A stretch of DNA of 64,000 bases from Ailanthus altissimus (GCA_946807835.1 OX327705.1:12554501-12618500); one strand, 5' to 3'; numbered from the stretch's first letter, positions 33,922 through 47,952 are shown. Numbers and translations are program-made. Notes: generated by a model from the sequence alone, not told the origin.

Positions 33922-35680
33922 GTTACAGCAAAATTAATGGGCGTTATTCATCTTTATTTTGATAATTTTTGAAATTTTGTATTACAGGATTATTTATTAT
34001 TACCCTAACTCAAACACAATGTGACTACCATTAGTTATTTAAATAAAGAAATGAGAGAAAGTCTTTTATATAGTTCTCAAGATAAAGTGCTTATTAGCAG
34101 CAATGCAATCTTTCTCGAGGATCACTATATATAAGACTTTGAGCTTAGGAGTAAGATAGTCCTTGATGAGTTATTTGGGAGCTTTAATTCTGTTCCTAAG
34201 AGAGATCATGAGTTAGTACTTAATCTAGATCATAATGCCTAACTAGAGCTAGTTGCAAACACAACAACCACTAGTACTTTGTCATAGTGAGAGTACTTTT
34301 AGATGTCTAATTAGTCATATGTTAGTTATAAAATCTTCAAGAAAGCTCACATAAACATGAAATAGATCCCATTAGCTATGATAAAGCAATGGTTGATATA
34401 GATGCAGATCATTGGCACAAAGATATGAAATCGGAGATAGATTCTATGTGTTTTAATAAATTATGCAAACTTGTAGAAAAACCTAAAGGTATAAAAACCA
34501 TAAGGTATAAATAGGTCTACTAGTGAAAGAGAATGGTAGATAAAAAGGTGAAAACATTCAAAGTTAGGCTTATTGCAAAAAGATACACTTCGAAAGTAGG
34601 CATTAATTATTTTTAAAAAACCTTTTAATTGGTTGTTATGCTTAATTCTATTAGGATTTCTTATCAATAGTAGCAAATATTAATTATGAAATTTGGCCAA
34701 TGCATCTTAAAACTACCTTTCTTAAGGCAATCTTGAACAAAATATTTATATGATACAACCATATAGGTTTCTTAACTGCAGGCAAGACCATATAGTTTGT
34801 AAACAGCAAAAGTATATCTAAAGGCTAAATTAATATTTACATAGACTAAATCACTCAATATTTGCCTTAAATAATTTGGGAGACCTCTATTACTTTCTAG
34901 GCACTAAGGTGACAAAAAAAGGTTAACCTCGTCGCAAGATAAAAATAGGCAAATATGCAAAATTACAAATCACTTGAAAAGATAGATTGCATGAGATGGA
35001 TTCTTTATGCATCTGTTATAAGAAGACTCGTTTATGTAATACTGTGTACTAGACAAGACATTTGTTATGAAGTTGGCACGGTTAGTAGATATCAATTAAT
35101 TCAGGTTTAGAACACTAGACTATAGTAAATCATATATTTAAGTATCTTCAAGATTATATTCTCGAATATCCTAGTAAGAAACTTTTACCCATTGAGTATA
35201 CATATTCAAATTTTTAGATAGATAAAGATAACTGGAGATCAACCTCAAGATATGTGCTTTAGGTGCTGAAGCTATAAGTAGAAGGACTATAAAGCAATTA
35301 TAAATTACAAACTTTAATTTAAAAGCTGAATATATAGTTGCATCATAAGTTGTACAAGATTATGTGTGGCTCCACAAGTTCCTTATAGATCTTAAAATGG
35401 TACCTAGTGCTAAGATGCATCTTATTCTTTATTATGATAATAGTAAAGTTGTAGCATAATCTAAGGAATCAAGATATCATAAGAGAGAAAAACATATTGA
35501 GAGGAAATATTATTTGGTAAGAGAGTTTGTGCAAAAGGGTAAGGTTATAGTATTTAATATTGCATCAGTACATAATCTAGCTAATCCATTCACTAACCCT
35601 TTGCTAGCAAAGAGTTTTGAAACTAATATTTGTATAGGATTTTGATTGATGCCTAACATGCTTTAGGGCAAGTGAGAGAT
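33922..35680 (+). pseudogene. Ty1/copia pol, second part of element E
   Basis: Resumes after the B insertion with VTAKLMGVIHLYFDN (protease-integrase linker). It continues with RT tokens (IDADHWHKDMKSEIDSMC near 34401-34455, LVYVILCTRQDICYEVG near 35032-35080) and an RNase H tail (YDNSKVVA, stop, SKESRYHKREKHIERKY near 35432-35510). Much of integrase is missing and stops are frequent. A decayed polypurine tract (GGGCAAGTGAGAGAT) ends near 35680. Confidence 0.75.
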
Positions 35681-36420
35681 TTTTAGACATTATCGGTTGT
35701 TGAAGCCTTTAAAGCATGCGTAATAATATTTTATGATTAAATGCAATTTATTCATATATTTTTTCTGCATATATCAAAGATCTCATATTTATAAAGTATG
35801 TGATTTCTGTATTAGGCATATGATACTAATACAAAAGATATTAATCACAAATTCTTTATAACTTAAATATTATTCATATTTTTTATTGAAAGGGTATTTC
35901 ATTATGTAAGATTATAGTTTTTCTACTTCTTATAGTGAATAACTTATCTTGAAAATTAAAGCAGAGACTTCGAATAGAGAAACTAGTGTATATGATACAC
36001 TAACCTAAGCTAATGTGAATTTTGATATAGTTAACAAAATATTATTGGTCTTAACTCACAACAGCTTTAATAAGCTTGATTGACCTTAATCATGAGATAG
36101 TAATAGACATAAATTTATGTGTTGTGTCTTTTGAGTTATCATGGAGTGAGATTTATACAAATGGTCAAAACATTGATAGCTATGCAAATTTATGAGTTGT
36201 AAGAACATATACTTGCAACATAGAATTTATACTTAGTGATATTCACCTAGGTTGTTTGCAGTACTTGATCATTTAAATTTTTTACTACAGTTTATATAAC
36301 AAATTGTTAATGAATAATAATATTTATTTGTAACATTTATTTACAAATATAAACATATTAAAAAATTATCATTAAGGTATTAAGTGATTTATGGGTAATT
36401 AAGTAATTAAAGGTATCTGA
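35681..36420 (+). repeat. Start of the 3' LTR of element E (LTR family E)
   Basis: Follows the decayed polypurine tract. The stretch 36020-36420 (including CATATACTTGCAACATAGAA) recurs at 38140-38530 and at 43370-43745, which defines an LTR-derived repeat family. The right boundary is unclear; 36421-38130 is AT-rich and I see no gene in it. Confidence 0.55.
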
Positions 36421-38139
36421 ATACGTTTATTGGATCAATTATTGAATAAGCCTAAACAGTCCACTCTGTGTGTGAAAGGCAGCAGGTTAGAGAAACAAAA
36501 GCCCCAAACAATGATATTTTAAACCAAAAAATAATCAGACAACCTAAGAATTGAAAGGATTCGAATTTGAATAAAAGGTTTGGCCTAACACGATTTGTTT
36601 TAAGATCCAAGAGCAGGTACTTGGGTATTTATTACTTGGACTATAATTGAGATTTATTTACATACTCGAACAAATACAAATTTGGAAGGTGTAAATTTCT
36701 CATTCAGTAAAATGAAACTATGAGAATTAAAAGTACTGTTTTATTTTATTTACACTTTCCTATTATTAATTGTTTTTTTTAACTGAAATTTTGACTATTA
36801 TAATTTGGCATGATTAAGAAATTTTTGCACAAGAGATAAATACTCTCGGGAGATCGAATGACAATTCATATTATAAATACTAGGTAATCCAGATAAGATA
36901 TAAAACTTTATCACATCATGATAAATTGATCACATTATGATAAGTTCTTTACATCATGATAATAAAGTTTTATCGCATCATTTAAATATGAATTAGACCG
37001 ATCATGTTTGAACTATAAATAAGCATGCATAATAAGCTATAGGGAATTTATAAAAATAAAAAAGCATTACAACCTTTAGTATATTGAAAGTAATATAAAA
37101 AGCATAATCCTCCTCTTGTGGAACATTTTTACATATATCACGAGTTTGTTGGATAGTTACATACTTAAGCATCAAAATATTTTTTTATTACAGAAGGATG
37201 GTACTTTTTCTACAAATTAAAGCAAAATTGAGAAGTAGACAATAATTTTTGTAAAGTTTCTACTTTAGAGCTTTCAAATTTAAAACACAACTCAATGAAA
37301 ATGGGAAGTAGATTACCGATCAAAGGTGAGTTTTTTTAACAATTTTTCATCAATTGGCAGTATACAATCTAAAAGGTAAAAACGACGGATGAGTTGACAC
37401 AATTTTCTACTCTATTCAATCAGATTTACAAGATTTGAATGTAGATCAAACTAGAGTGTTTTCTTATAAAAAAAAAAAAAAGAATTCTTCCTAAAGCCAT
37501 TTAGGCCAACATTAATTTACGCAGATAAATGTAGTGAATCATGAAAATAATGTTGGTTTTGCTTTATATTTGTAAATTAGTTTAAACAACTCAAATGTTA
37601 ACAAAAATTACACTTTAATTTTTGATTTAATAATATAAGAAGAATTACAATATAAATATAGAAAATGTTAAAAAATAAAATTAGTAACTATTTATTATAA
37701 TATTATATCTTTGAATTATATATTTTTATGTTACATATGACGCATGATATCTATTATTGCTTGAGTTATTTGAGAAGTTAAAAGGACATCAAATTCTCAA
37801 TATATGATAAATAAGAATAAATTAATCTTATATAACTTCTTTTAATGTATTACAATTTATGTGTCGCAAAACTGAATTTTATAAAATAATTCTATTAAAT
37901 ACATATTGTTTTTGTTATTTTTACAATATCAATGGAAAATATTTTTTCCGTTTTATTTCTAAAATATAATTATTAAAAAATATGATCGAACGCGTTATAA
38001 TATAGAAACAATAGATTAAAAAGAAAAAAAATCAAAACTATTTGATAAAATAATTTTAAGAAACACTTTAGAAAACCATATCAAACAAACACTTGTATTT
38101 TTAAGACTTTGACATATTTTTCTGGTTATAGCAATTTGA

Positions 38140-39590
38140 TTTTTGATTTAGTTAACAAAATATCACTAGTCTTAACTCACAAAAGTTTTAATAAGTTTGA
38201 TTGAAATAGTAATGAACATAAATTTATGTGTTCTATCTTTGAGATATCATAAAGTAATATTTATACAAATGGTCAAAACTTTAATAGCTTGAAGATGCAA
38301 TTTCATGACTTTTAGAAACATATACTTGCAACATAGAATTTATAGTTAGTGTTATTCACCTATATTGCTTGTAATACTTGATCATTTAAAATTGTGACTA
38401 TAGTTTTTTTAATAAATTGTTTATTAAATAATAATATTTATTTAAAAATTTAATTACAAATATAGATATATCAAAAAATTATCATTAAAGTATTTAGTAA
38501 TTTAAGGGTAAATAAAAATTAGAGAGGTAAGGCAATTTTTTATAACATAATTTTAATTATGAACATCAATAAAGAGTCAAATAAGAGGTTATTATTAGTT
38601 TTAGACCAATTGGTCAAATAAGAGGTCAAAGAATTGGCTACTCCTTTTTTTTTCTATTTGTAGCATTTTCTAAGAAAATCAACATACTAATACTCTGATG
38701 AAAATTATAACCAATGAATTTAAGTTTAATAAACGAGGAATTGAGATAATTCTTTAATTTTATATATATATAATTATAAAGAAGATGATATAACTTTTGC
38801 ATCAATTTTTATTAAAAAAAAAACTTATTGACAACACCAGGAATTAAAAGCAAAATAAAAATGGAAATATTAGTAGAGAGGATCGGCCAATATCAGCTAT
38901 AGAAATGTGTAAAAAGAACTAATTTCAAATTGGAGCTGGAAATGAATAATTAATAGTAAATTTTATTTCCAGATCAAGCAAAAGAGTTTTTCCTTTAATA
39001 AATAGTGACATACCAAAATACATGTGTAATTTATTTACAAATATAGATATATTAAAAAATTATTATTGAAGTATTTAGTAATTTATGGGTAATTAAAAAA
39101 ATTAAAGAAACAAATATATTTTTTTATGGACTAATTTTAATTTCGACATCTATAAAAAATTAGGCTATTCATTTTTTTTCAATTTATAGCATTGTCTAGG
39201 AAAATCAACATGCCCACACTTGGATGAAAATTGAGAGTGGAGGAAAAAATAGTAGCCGATGAATTTAAGTTTAACAAATGAAGAATTGGAATAATTCCTT
39301 AACTCTATATAGAATTATAGATAACTATAAAGAAGATGATATAACTTCTGCATCAATTTTTATTAAAATAAAAAATACCAACACCAGGAATTAAAAGCTT
39401 TCAATTAGTAGAGGCTAAAAATTAGTAGAGAGGATCGGTCATTATCAACTAGAGAAATGTGTAAAAAAAAACTAATTTCAAATTGTAGCTGAAAATTAAT
39501 AATTAGTAATAAATTTTATTTCCAAATTAAGCAAAAGATTTTTTTCTTTTAATAAATAGTGACATACCAAAATACATGGGCTAAAATGGG
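38140..39590 (+). repeat. Second copy of LTR family E with internal tandem duplication
   Basis: Aligns with 36020 onward and with 43370 onward. Two tandem units of about 560 bp (about 38451-39025 and 39028-39580) share AGGATCGGYCA and the end motif TAGTGACATACCAAAATACATG. An LTR-end-like GACAACACCAGGAATTAAAAG occurs in unit 1, with a shortened counterpart in unit 2. Confidence 0.55.
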
Positions 39591-39964
39591 TAATTAATTG
39601 TGCATTAGAAAGTGTCAAGTAAAATCTAACATATATACCAAAAAATATTTATTAGAAATTTTGATTAATTAAGCAAAAAAGGCAGCATCAAATTTGTGAG
39701 TAACCAAAATCTAAAATAACAGAGAATATTGAGATCATCCTTTCTATCCTTTGATGCGGACATAATTTTTAAACTATATAAATATAAAGTTGTAGAAGAT
39801 AATAAATTATTGGATAAATTAAATTAATTGATTGAGAAAAGAAATTTAAAAGAATTCCAAAATTAGATGAAATCTAGGACTTTCAAGGTCAATATAAATT
39901 TAAATTTCATCATGTCTTCTCTATTGGATGGGGGATCAAGAATTAGAACTTAGAATTAGAAGAA

Positions 39965-40421
39965 ATAGGATTCAGCAAATTTCTCATCGTTCTTATTTTT
40001 ATTATATCTTCAGTTAGCTCAAGTAAACTCTTCTTACTCATACTCTCTTTCTCTACTCAAACATACACGTACATATGCACCACAAGTAAATACGTATAAC
40101 GTATGGCTACAAGCACACACAAAAACAAAACAAAAGTATATAAGCACATACATTATGTATTATCTTTGCTATTTATGATAAAATATAAAAAATCTTTGCT
40201 ATGTATTATCCATGAAAATAACTATATATTATCGTTTACTTGAAGTTGCAAAAGCGTATGAAGTGAAAGAACCAGCTGATCCATTTTGTTACAATGATTG
40301 TTTAGCAACATTTGGGGATCCACAGTGCAATTTGCTTTGCCGTAATGAAAAGAAGTTACAGATTGGGTTCTGCATCTTCATTGGAGGTTCATCTACGAGA
40401 CGTTGTTGTTGTAGTCCCTAA
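39965..40421 (+). CDS. Defensin-like cysteine-rich peptide gene, two exons, start codon reads ATA
   Basis: Exon 2 (40255-40421) encodes eight cysteines spaced CX3CX8CX3CX10CX10CCC, ending RRCCCSP. This fits the cysteine-stabilised alpha-beta fold of plant defensin-like peptides (CX3C, GFC gamma-core, C-x-C). Exon 1 (39965-40022) encodes a hydrophobic signal peptide GFSKFLIVLIFIISSVSS. The intron 40023-40254 (232 bp, GT-AG, phase 1) joins them to give ...SST-YEVKEPADPF. A signal-peptide exon plus mature-peptide exon is the usual structure of this family. The codon where Met is expected is ATA (39965-39967), and an in-frame stop at 39944-39946 rules out a start further upstream without another exon. 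It is therefore either a recent pseudogene or uses a non-AUG start. Such peptides are secreted and act in defence or signalling. A TATA-like TATAAATATAAAG lies near 39776-39788. Confidence 0.6.
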
Positions 40422-40609
40422 TCTTTTTACTACTACTTTCTTGCACCTATTATGTTTCATGTTTTACTCAGATGGTGCAGAATAAATTATAATCTCTACA
40501 TTTTCTTATTAGAAAAAATTGATAAATAATTTTGATCATCTATTATTATTATTACTATTATTTGCTTTTGCAAAAAAATTAAAAAAATACATAAAACCTT
40601 ATTTAATAT

Positions 40610-41362
40610 TGTTGGGCCCATCTCCATTAAGCCCAACTAACCTCACCAAGTGTTTAAAATCCATTTCAAGGAAGGAAGTCCATGATAGCGAAACCCACTT
40701 TTTCACAAATACAACCAATCCACTCGGGTAACCCAAACCCACCAAACTATGAATTTCATAAATGAGTTGTTGATATGTTTGGAGGTGGGAATGAATTAAA
40801 TTTCAACAATATAAATTTACTTGAAATACTAGTAATAACATATTTAATTTAGGATTTAATATCCATTACAACTGAGATAACTTGAGTTCTTACCATAATC
40901 ACTCATGTAACAATTAATTAGATCTCAACTCTTATAAAACATCAAAAAGCTTATTAGAGAGGCATTTAATATCTCTTTTGCATGAATACTCATAGAATTC
41001 TTAGAACCAAAAGTAAATCCACCCAAAGTTCATAAAAGTAAATAATTTGGCTTGTTTTTGAATCATAATCCAATTCCATGCAGACGTGCACGCTTTTATC
41101 TTGTAAGTTACTAACTTGAGCCTTGAAGTCCTTTTTTGGCAAAATTATATAAGATCATTTCATAATTGTGAAAAGCACGCAGGGCTAGTAGGCTAATTTC
41201 TTCAACCCTATTCATGAAATTATGAACATGACATTTCAATCAATCAATTCAAATTTAACAAACACGAAATTGATGTAATTCTCTAATCTAATACATGTAA
41301 TTATGAATAAGACACTCTGACTTTTGTATTAATTTTTAAATAAATTTTTTTTTTTGCCAACA
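40610..41362 (+). repeat. Possible copia LTR with adjacent Met primer site
   Basis: Starts TGTTGGGCCCATC and ends TTTGCCAACA. Two bases later TGGTATCAAAATC (41365-41377) resembles an initiator-Met primer site with mismatches. About 130 bp of possible internal sequence follows before another repeat. No second LTR or TSD was found. Confidence 0.4.
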
Positions 41363-41499
41363 AATGGTATCAAAATCGCCTTGTTTCATATTATAAACAC
41401 AGTCTAATGTATGATTGTGATTTTAATTATTACACCAGTATGATATTTTAATCTATAATTTTTATTTTCTTAATTATATAATTAATAATTTTATGCTAA

Positions 41500-42868
41500 T
41501 TCATAGTTAGAGATTTGTTTGTAATTATTTCGAAGACGTAACAAGAGATGATGATGAAATAATATCCCAATTTTTCCTCTTAATTTATGTGTTTTGTTCT
41601 TTATATTTGTTGTAAGCCAATTTGCTGGTATAAGATTTTGTGCAAGTGAAATTTTTGAATATACCAATTGTTGAAGAACAATTAACCGATATTTGACACA
41701 TGAAGCTATAGGATTACCATTGACATAATACACTGGTAGCAAAATCACACAATACAACCAAATGTTGATGGTAGTTGCACGTGTAGCTACTGATTGGTGG
41801 CAATATGTGATCAGCTGTGAGCAATAACAAATGCGGCTTGGTACCATGTAGTTAAAAATTATGAAGTAAGTGTTTGTTTCCCAAGAAAATAATAGATAAA
41901 ATTTTTTCTGGAAAATGAAAGAACAATCGAGAAACTAGAATTTTATTTCTTTTCTTAATAATATAAAGATTACAGAGCTTGTTTTATTTATAATAAAAGA
42001 TCAAAAGAGATCAAGGGTTAAGAATATGCTAACTCTTAACAAACTCTAACTAACTTCTGAAATTTTTGTAGTAAAAGAAAATACTAGAGTATTTGAACAT
42101 CCATCAATTGATACTACACTTGCATGATTCTAATCATTTGTTTTATAATATGATGAATAATTTTTCCCCAGTTCATAGTTAGAGATTTGTTTGTAATTCT
42201 TTTAGAGTTGTAACAAAAGGTGGTGATAAATTAAAATCGTAATTTTCTCTCTTAATTTATGCTTTTTATTCTTTAAATTTGTTATAAGTCAATTAGCTAG
42301 CATATGATTTTTGTGTAATCTGAAATTTTTTTAACATCCAAGCTGTTGAAGAACAATAAATAGATATTTGACATGCGAAGTAGTAGGATTATCGTACTTA
42401 TAATATGCTAGCAACAAAATCACACAATACAACCAAGTGTTGATGGAAATTGCACATGTAACTACTGGTTTGGGGCAACGTGTGCTCAGCCACGAGCAAT
42501 AGTGATTGTGGCTTAATGCCATGCAATTAAAAATTGTGAAGCAAGTGTTTGTTTCTCAATAAAATAATAGAGAGAAATATGTCTAGAAAATGAAAGAACA
42601 ATTGAGTTACTGGAATTTTTTTTCTTTTCTTCGTAATAAGAAGATTGCAGAGCTTGCCTTATTTATACAAAAATATCCATAGAGATCAAAGGTTGATATT
42701 ACTTAGATTATAACAAACACTAACTAACTTATAAAATTTTGGCAGGAAAAGCGAATACTAGAGTATTTGAACATCCATCAACTGATTTTACACCTGTATA
42801 TTTCTAACAGAGACAAGTTTTATAGTATCCATATTGTTTAAAAATACTAAATTTATGACTCTTCAACA
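41500..42868 (-). repeat. Tandemly duplicated copia LTR/leader (element K)
   Basis: Two similar units, about 41500-42150 and 42172-42805, share TCATAGTTAGAGATTTGTTTG, AAAATCACACAATACAACCAA and ACTAGAGTATTTGAACATCC. On the minus strand the right unit starts TGTTGAAGAG at 42868 and contains a TATA-like TATAAATAAGGC near 42660. Minus-strand open frames at 41491-41847 and 42331-42522 are homologous to each other only because the DNA is duplicated. Confidence 0.6.
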
Positions 42869-42896
42869 ATCTCTTATTCATATTGTTTTCTAGTAT

Positions 42897-43165
42897 CCAC
42901 CCTCAAACTCATGGTCCGAGGAGAAACATTGAGTTTGCTTTAGAAAAAAAGAGAATTGGCTATAAGACATAGGTTTTGTAAATGTATCAACTATTTGATT
43001 CTTTCTTGCTATATGACTAACTTTCACCATGCTAGCTTTAATCATGTCTTTGATTAAATGGATGTCCAATTCTATATGTTTAGTTCTGGCATGATATATA
43101 GGGTTGTGCCAATGTATTGGCACAATAGAATCTACATAGAATACATCATAACCTTTGTCATTCAA
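42897..43165 (-). pseudogene. Ty1/copia RNase H tail (element K)
   Basis: Minus-strand frame with NPIYHARTKHIELDIHLIKD and VDTFTKPMS, the conserved C-terminal end of copia pol, ending in a purine-rich GAGTTTGAGGGTGGATAC. It is truncated on the right and is the tail of the element whose LTR lies at 42868 and leftwards. Confidence 0.85.
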
Positions 43166-43364
43166 ATATATCTAACATGTAATTAATGTTCTAGTATACT
43201 TACCATAACTAATACGTGTGTAACAAAGACGAGTTTTATGGCAAACAAAGAGTAAGATAATCAACCAAGAAACTTTCTATTTGGTTAACAAATTCTAACA
43301 TATTATAATATTGTAGGTACTAATTAAATGTGCTTATTGAATACTACAATTTACAAAATTTTGA

Positions 43365-43745
43365 AAAATGTAACAAGCTCTTCCCCTATAGTCACCAAGG
43401 TCTCAACCATTGTCTAACCTTGATTAACCTTACTCCTGAGCTAATAATAAACTTGTATTTATGTGTTGTGTCTTTTGAGTTATCATATATGGGATTTATA
43501 CAAACGAAAGAAAAACCTTGATAGCGTGAAGATGCAATTTTATAGGTTATAGGAACATATACTTGCAACATAGAATTTATACTTAGTGAGATTCACTTAC
43601 AATATTTACAGTACTTGATCATTTAAATTTTTTACTATAGTTTATTCAAAAAATTATTTATTGAATAATAACATTTAAATATAAAATTTATTTATAAATA
43701 TAGAGATAATGAAAATTATCATTAAAGTAATCAGTGATATAAGGG
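43365..43745 (+). repeat. LTR family E, third copy, left part
   Basis: Aligns with 36060-36400, then stops at the TSD of solo LTR H. It resumes at 61354-61528 (AAGTAATTAAAGAGGTAAG..., TCAAATAAGAGGTTATTATTAG), matching 38515-38690. This is the oldest layer of the right-hand nest. Confidence 0.65.
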
Positions 43746-45295
43746 TAATTTGTTGGGATTTGTTCTTATGTGCCATCACATTTCATATAATTTTTTTTTA
43801 ATTATGCAATAAATGTTTATTAAATCGCTAATTATTTTTATTAAATTGTATGATGTTTGTAATATTTCAGATACTGTATGATCTGAAGGAGTTCAAATTT
43901 AGTTCAAAGGAGTTTGAATCAGTGCTAAGAGTTAGTTGCACTGAGAATTATAATTGCTAAGAGCTAGTAGGTTATAAGTATTAGCGAAATCTAAAGAGTT
44001 AGAGACTTGTCTGAAATATGATAAAGACCCAAAGGTGTACTAGCAATGGCATAGTTGCAAATCGTTTCAAATTGTGCTAAGAAATATCATTGTGCAAGTA
44101 TGTTCTCAAATGTTATGTTCTTGATCTACTTTTACTGATGCGGATCTATCGGTAAAAGATATTATTTAATATAGATTGATGTATGTTTATATCTGAATGG
44201 TTCAAATGATTAATTTTAGCAGACCAGTGTAAGCTTCTAAAGATATACGGGTATTCAGTGAAGACTAGGTACTAAATAGACTCAATTAAGATCTACAATA
44301 GACATTCCATAAAGCCATCAATAGAGGATACTTTTGAGTTGAGTAGTATTTGTTAATTGAGTGTGTGATTAATTGAGTGTACATATAATTTTAAAATTTT
44401 ATTACACACGGCGAAAGTATCATATACAATATACACTCAATCTAACATAATTATATACATATATCTCATATATGTTCATATATAAATTAAATTAGATAAC
44501 AAATAAGTAAAACTTACCCCGATTTAAGGTAGCTTTTAATTCTTTTAGAATTTCAATCTCCAAGTCTTGAGCTCATATTGAAGTGTGTGTTGTTTCACAA
44601 TTCTAGTTCATAACAAAAATGGTGGGATTGTGAATCTAGAATAGCAGCCACAAAATTCTTCTAACAACAAGTGTTTATGTTTAGAGTGAAAAATGGTATG
44701 AATACTTTCTGTTTTTGGGTTTCTTCTTTATAACTCTTTGTTTAAAACACTTGCCAAAAACTTAATATCAATTCTCTCTCAACTCTCACTTGCATATTTT
44801 GCTTTCACAAACTAAATGAATGAATTCAATTCTCTTCCCAACACATAATGCTATACATAACCTACTAAGAGACATGCTTAAGTGGAAATATTAATGACAG
44901 TCACCATATTGATCCACTACCTTTTGACATAGCATGTGATATTATTTATGCAATTTGCATTACAATACAAAATTAATACTCTACCATTACATATTACCAC
45001 TAATATGTTTTGTTAAAGACAAACACGATTTAATTACACATCATGTACACTTGGCGCATGTCATGAATACACATACCCCATCTAATATTTAATTAATTAT
45101 TCAAAATAATTTGAATAATCACTTTTACCTCACTTATTTTTACTAGTAAGGTTAAATGATAAATTCATGATAAAAATAATTCATAAACCAAATTGTGCTA
45201 CTTGTCAACATCCTATTGGTTAGCAATTATTATTAATGAATTATGTGATGCACTTAACATTTAAGTCTCGACAAGTACATACCTTGACGGAACCT

Positions 45296-46754
45296 TGATA
45301 AGGGCAAATTTGTCATATATTTTCTCATGTTTTTATTATTGATATTTTATGATTTTATGAGAATAGATGGCTATTTATGTGCTTTATTGTTAATTGTAGG
45401 GACTTGAACGAAACAGGGACTAAAATGCAAAGTTTTCAAATTATGAGTCCAGCGCCCCCGCGCCACAGGTATTTTCGCCCCAGCGCTGAAATAGTGATTG
45501 AAATAAGAAAAACGACCTGCTTAAGTCGCGTCTAGCGCCCCAGCGCCAATGAGTCACCGCGCCAGCGACGTTATATCGCCCCAGCGCTATCAACATACCG
45601 CGCCAGCGGTGAAGCCGTTTTCATGCAGCGCCCCAGCGCCAAGATCCCACCGCTCCAGCGGTAATAGCTTTTTCACGCGTCGCCCCAGCGACAGATTCAT
45701 AGCGCGCCAGCGATAATACGAGTCCTAGTCCGACTAGAATTGAGATTTTCAAACTCATATCAATCCCTATATAAAGCCACTCGTTCCCAGCCTTTAAGAA
45801 GGAATCCAAGACGACCCAAGAGCACCAAGAATACAGAGCACGAGTCTTGGAGAGCAATAGGAGCTTAATTGAAGCAACTTTAGAGAGAAGTACAAGACGT
45901 TCTTCGGCATCAAGAGTTCCTAGGCAGCGCAATTAAGAGCAATTCGACGTCTATATCGGTTTGCTAATAATTGTATCATGATTTATAATTATTTTTACTG
46001 CTGTTCTCTTGAAGCCATGAGCTAACTTATTTTCTAGGGTTAATATTTGAACTCAATATGTGCGCTTAAATTGCCATATCTATTTAGTATTTAATAAAAT
46101 TAGTCTTTTATTATTTAAATTACTTGTGTTTAATGCTTCAATATATCTGGCCAATATATGGTGAATGAATTGGTAATATTATTGATAAACTCGGAAGAGT
46201 AATCATAATATTTAGACCTAGGTAATTTGATGCATGATTGTAGAGTAACATTCAATATTGCATATGCAAGTTTCAATTTAGGATAGGAATATACCTAATT
46301 GGCATGTATGATCAATAAGACATAATCTTAATGAATCTTAGTTTATTACAAGTACCATAGGAATATAGGTATTTGGTAAATTAGGGTATACTTGCATGAC
46401 CTTGGAAGAGGCTTGTGAATACATTAGTGTCTTGATCAATAATAAAGACTAAGTGAGTTAAATATTAGAGGATTAATCATTAAAAAACATATTGAGGGAT
46501 AATATTAATCATAGGTTTTCTCTACGTTGCTATCTTTAAATCTCATTGCTTTGTGTTTTTACTTTTATATTTTCTACATTCATTCTTAGATTTTTATTTT
46601 TCTGAATAATTATTAGGAAGATATAATTTTAGTTATTGGTTAAAAAGAAAGAATTATCCCTGTGGGTTCGACATCCGACTTATTTAGTTTCTTTATTACT
46701 TGCATACGATAGTGTATACTTGCACTTAATTTATGATATAGAATTATCGCATCA
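45296..46754 (+). mobile_element. Solo LTR C2 (Athila-like LTR family C)
   Basis: A 1459-bp LTR, TGATAAGGGC...TATCGCATCA, flanked by AACCT (45291-45295 and 46755-46759). It is the plus-strand copy of C1. A GC-rich array at 45450-45715 carries GCGCCCCAGCGC-type motifs. The minus-strand open frame inside it is incidental. Confidence 0.93.
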
Positions 46755-47952
46755 AACCTGAAACAAATTTTCAGTTTATTAGAATTTCTTGGATCGAACT
46801 GTTTAATCCAATATGCTACCCTAGTGCACAATGATTACACTTCATATTGTGAGACTTTCTAGGTCCACACCCAGTTTATCATATGAAACTTCTCCATACA
46901 TCCGTGAACAGCGTCCCACACACATGTTACGGATATTACAAAGTGATGCATTAAACCATACATGCGTTAGACCATCATATATATCCTGGTAGAGCAAAGA
47001 CATAAATTAACATCGTCAAGTCTCTATATGCTCGACCTTATCCAAATTTTTATTTTAATAAATAATATCCATAAATATTTTTACGATATTATTTATCCCT
47101 AAGATAAAAAATTTTCCTGAGTATTATTCATTCTGGCCATAAGACTTCTTAAAACACAATCTTAGAGCATCAAGATATATTACTCACCCAAATGAACTGA
47201 TGGATCTCATATCTAAATACACCAAACTCTATGAGCATTGGACCATACCAAGTAACACCCAGCAGTCAGACCATGAAAGGTTTTTGATATGTGTGGAACC
47301 AAAGTATTGTGAATCATTCATAAGGCCACCGTGGTGCTTAGGTCAAAGGATCACAAATATTACTCAACTCAAGAAGACCCTCAATTGATGACTTTATGGG
47401 ATGTCTATTGGAGGTCCTCGTGAGTCTGTTCAGTATCCAGTCCTTACTGAATACCTGTATCTCTATATAAGTTTTCATTAAACTTATGGTCTACTAAGAC
47501 TAACCATCTAGACCATCTAGATATAGACATACACTAATTTATATATAATAATGTATTTATTGACAGACCCACATCAATAAAGATAAATCAGAAACATAGT
47601 ATTTAAGAATATATTTACATAATGATATTTCCTATCATCATTTGCAGCTCTTTACAACTATATCATTACTAATATATTCTAAGGTCTTTGTCCCATTTCA
47701 GATAAGGCTCTAACTCCTTAGATTTTGCTGACTCTTATAACCGATTAACTCTTATTAGTGCTAACTCTTAACATTTATAACTCTCCGCGTTACTAATTCT
47801 TAGCACTAATCTAAACTCATTTGAACCAGATCTGAACTTCTTCAGATTATACAATATCTGAAACTTTACAAGCATCTTACCGTATATTAAATACAATTAG
47901 CAATTTCTATGAAATGATAATAATATAAATACAAAAATAAATATTTATACAT

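Noticed and set aside
40212..40254. ATG at 40212 as start of the cysteine-rich peptide
   Set aside because: It lies in the predicted intron and gives no signal peptide. The upstream hydrophobic exon joins in phase and fits the family structure.
45621..45932. 103-aa minus-strand frame
   Set aside because: It lies wholly within solo LTR C2 and spans its GC-rich array.
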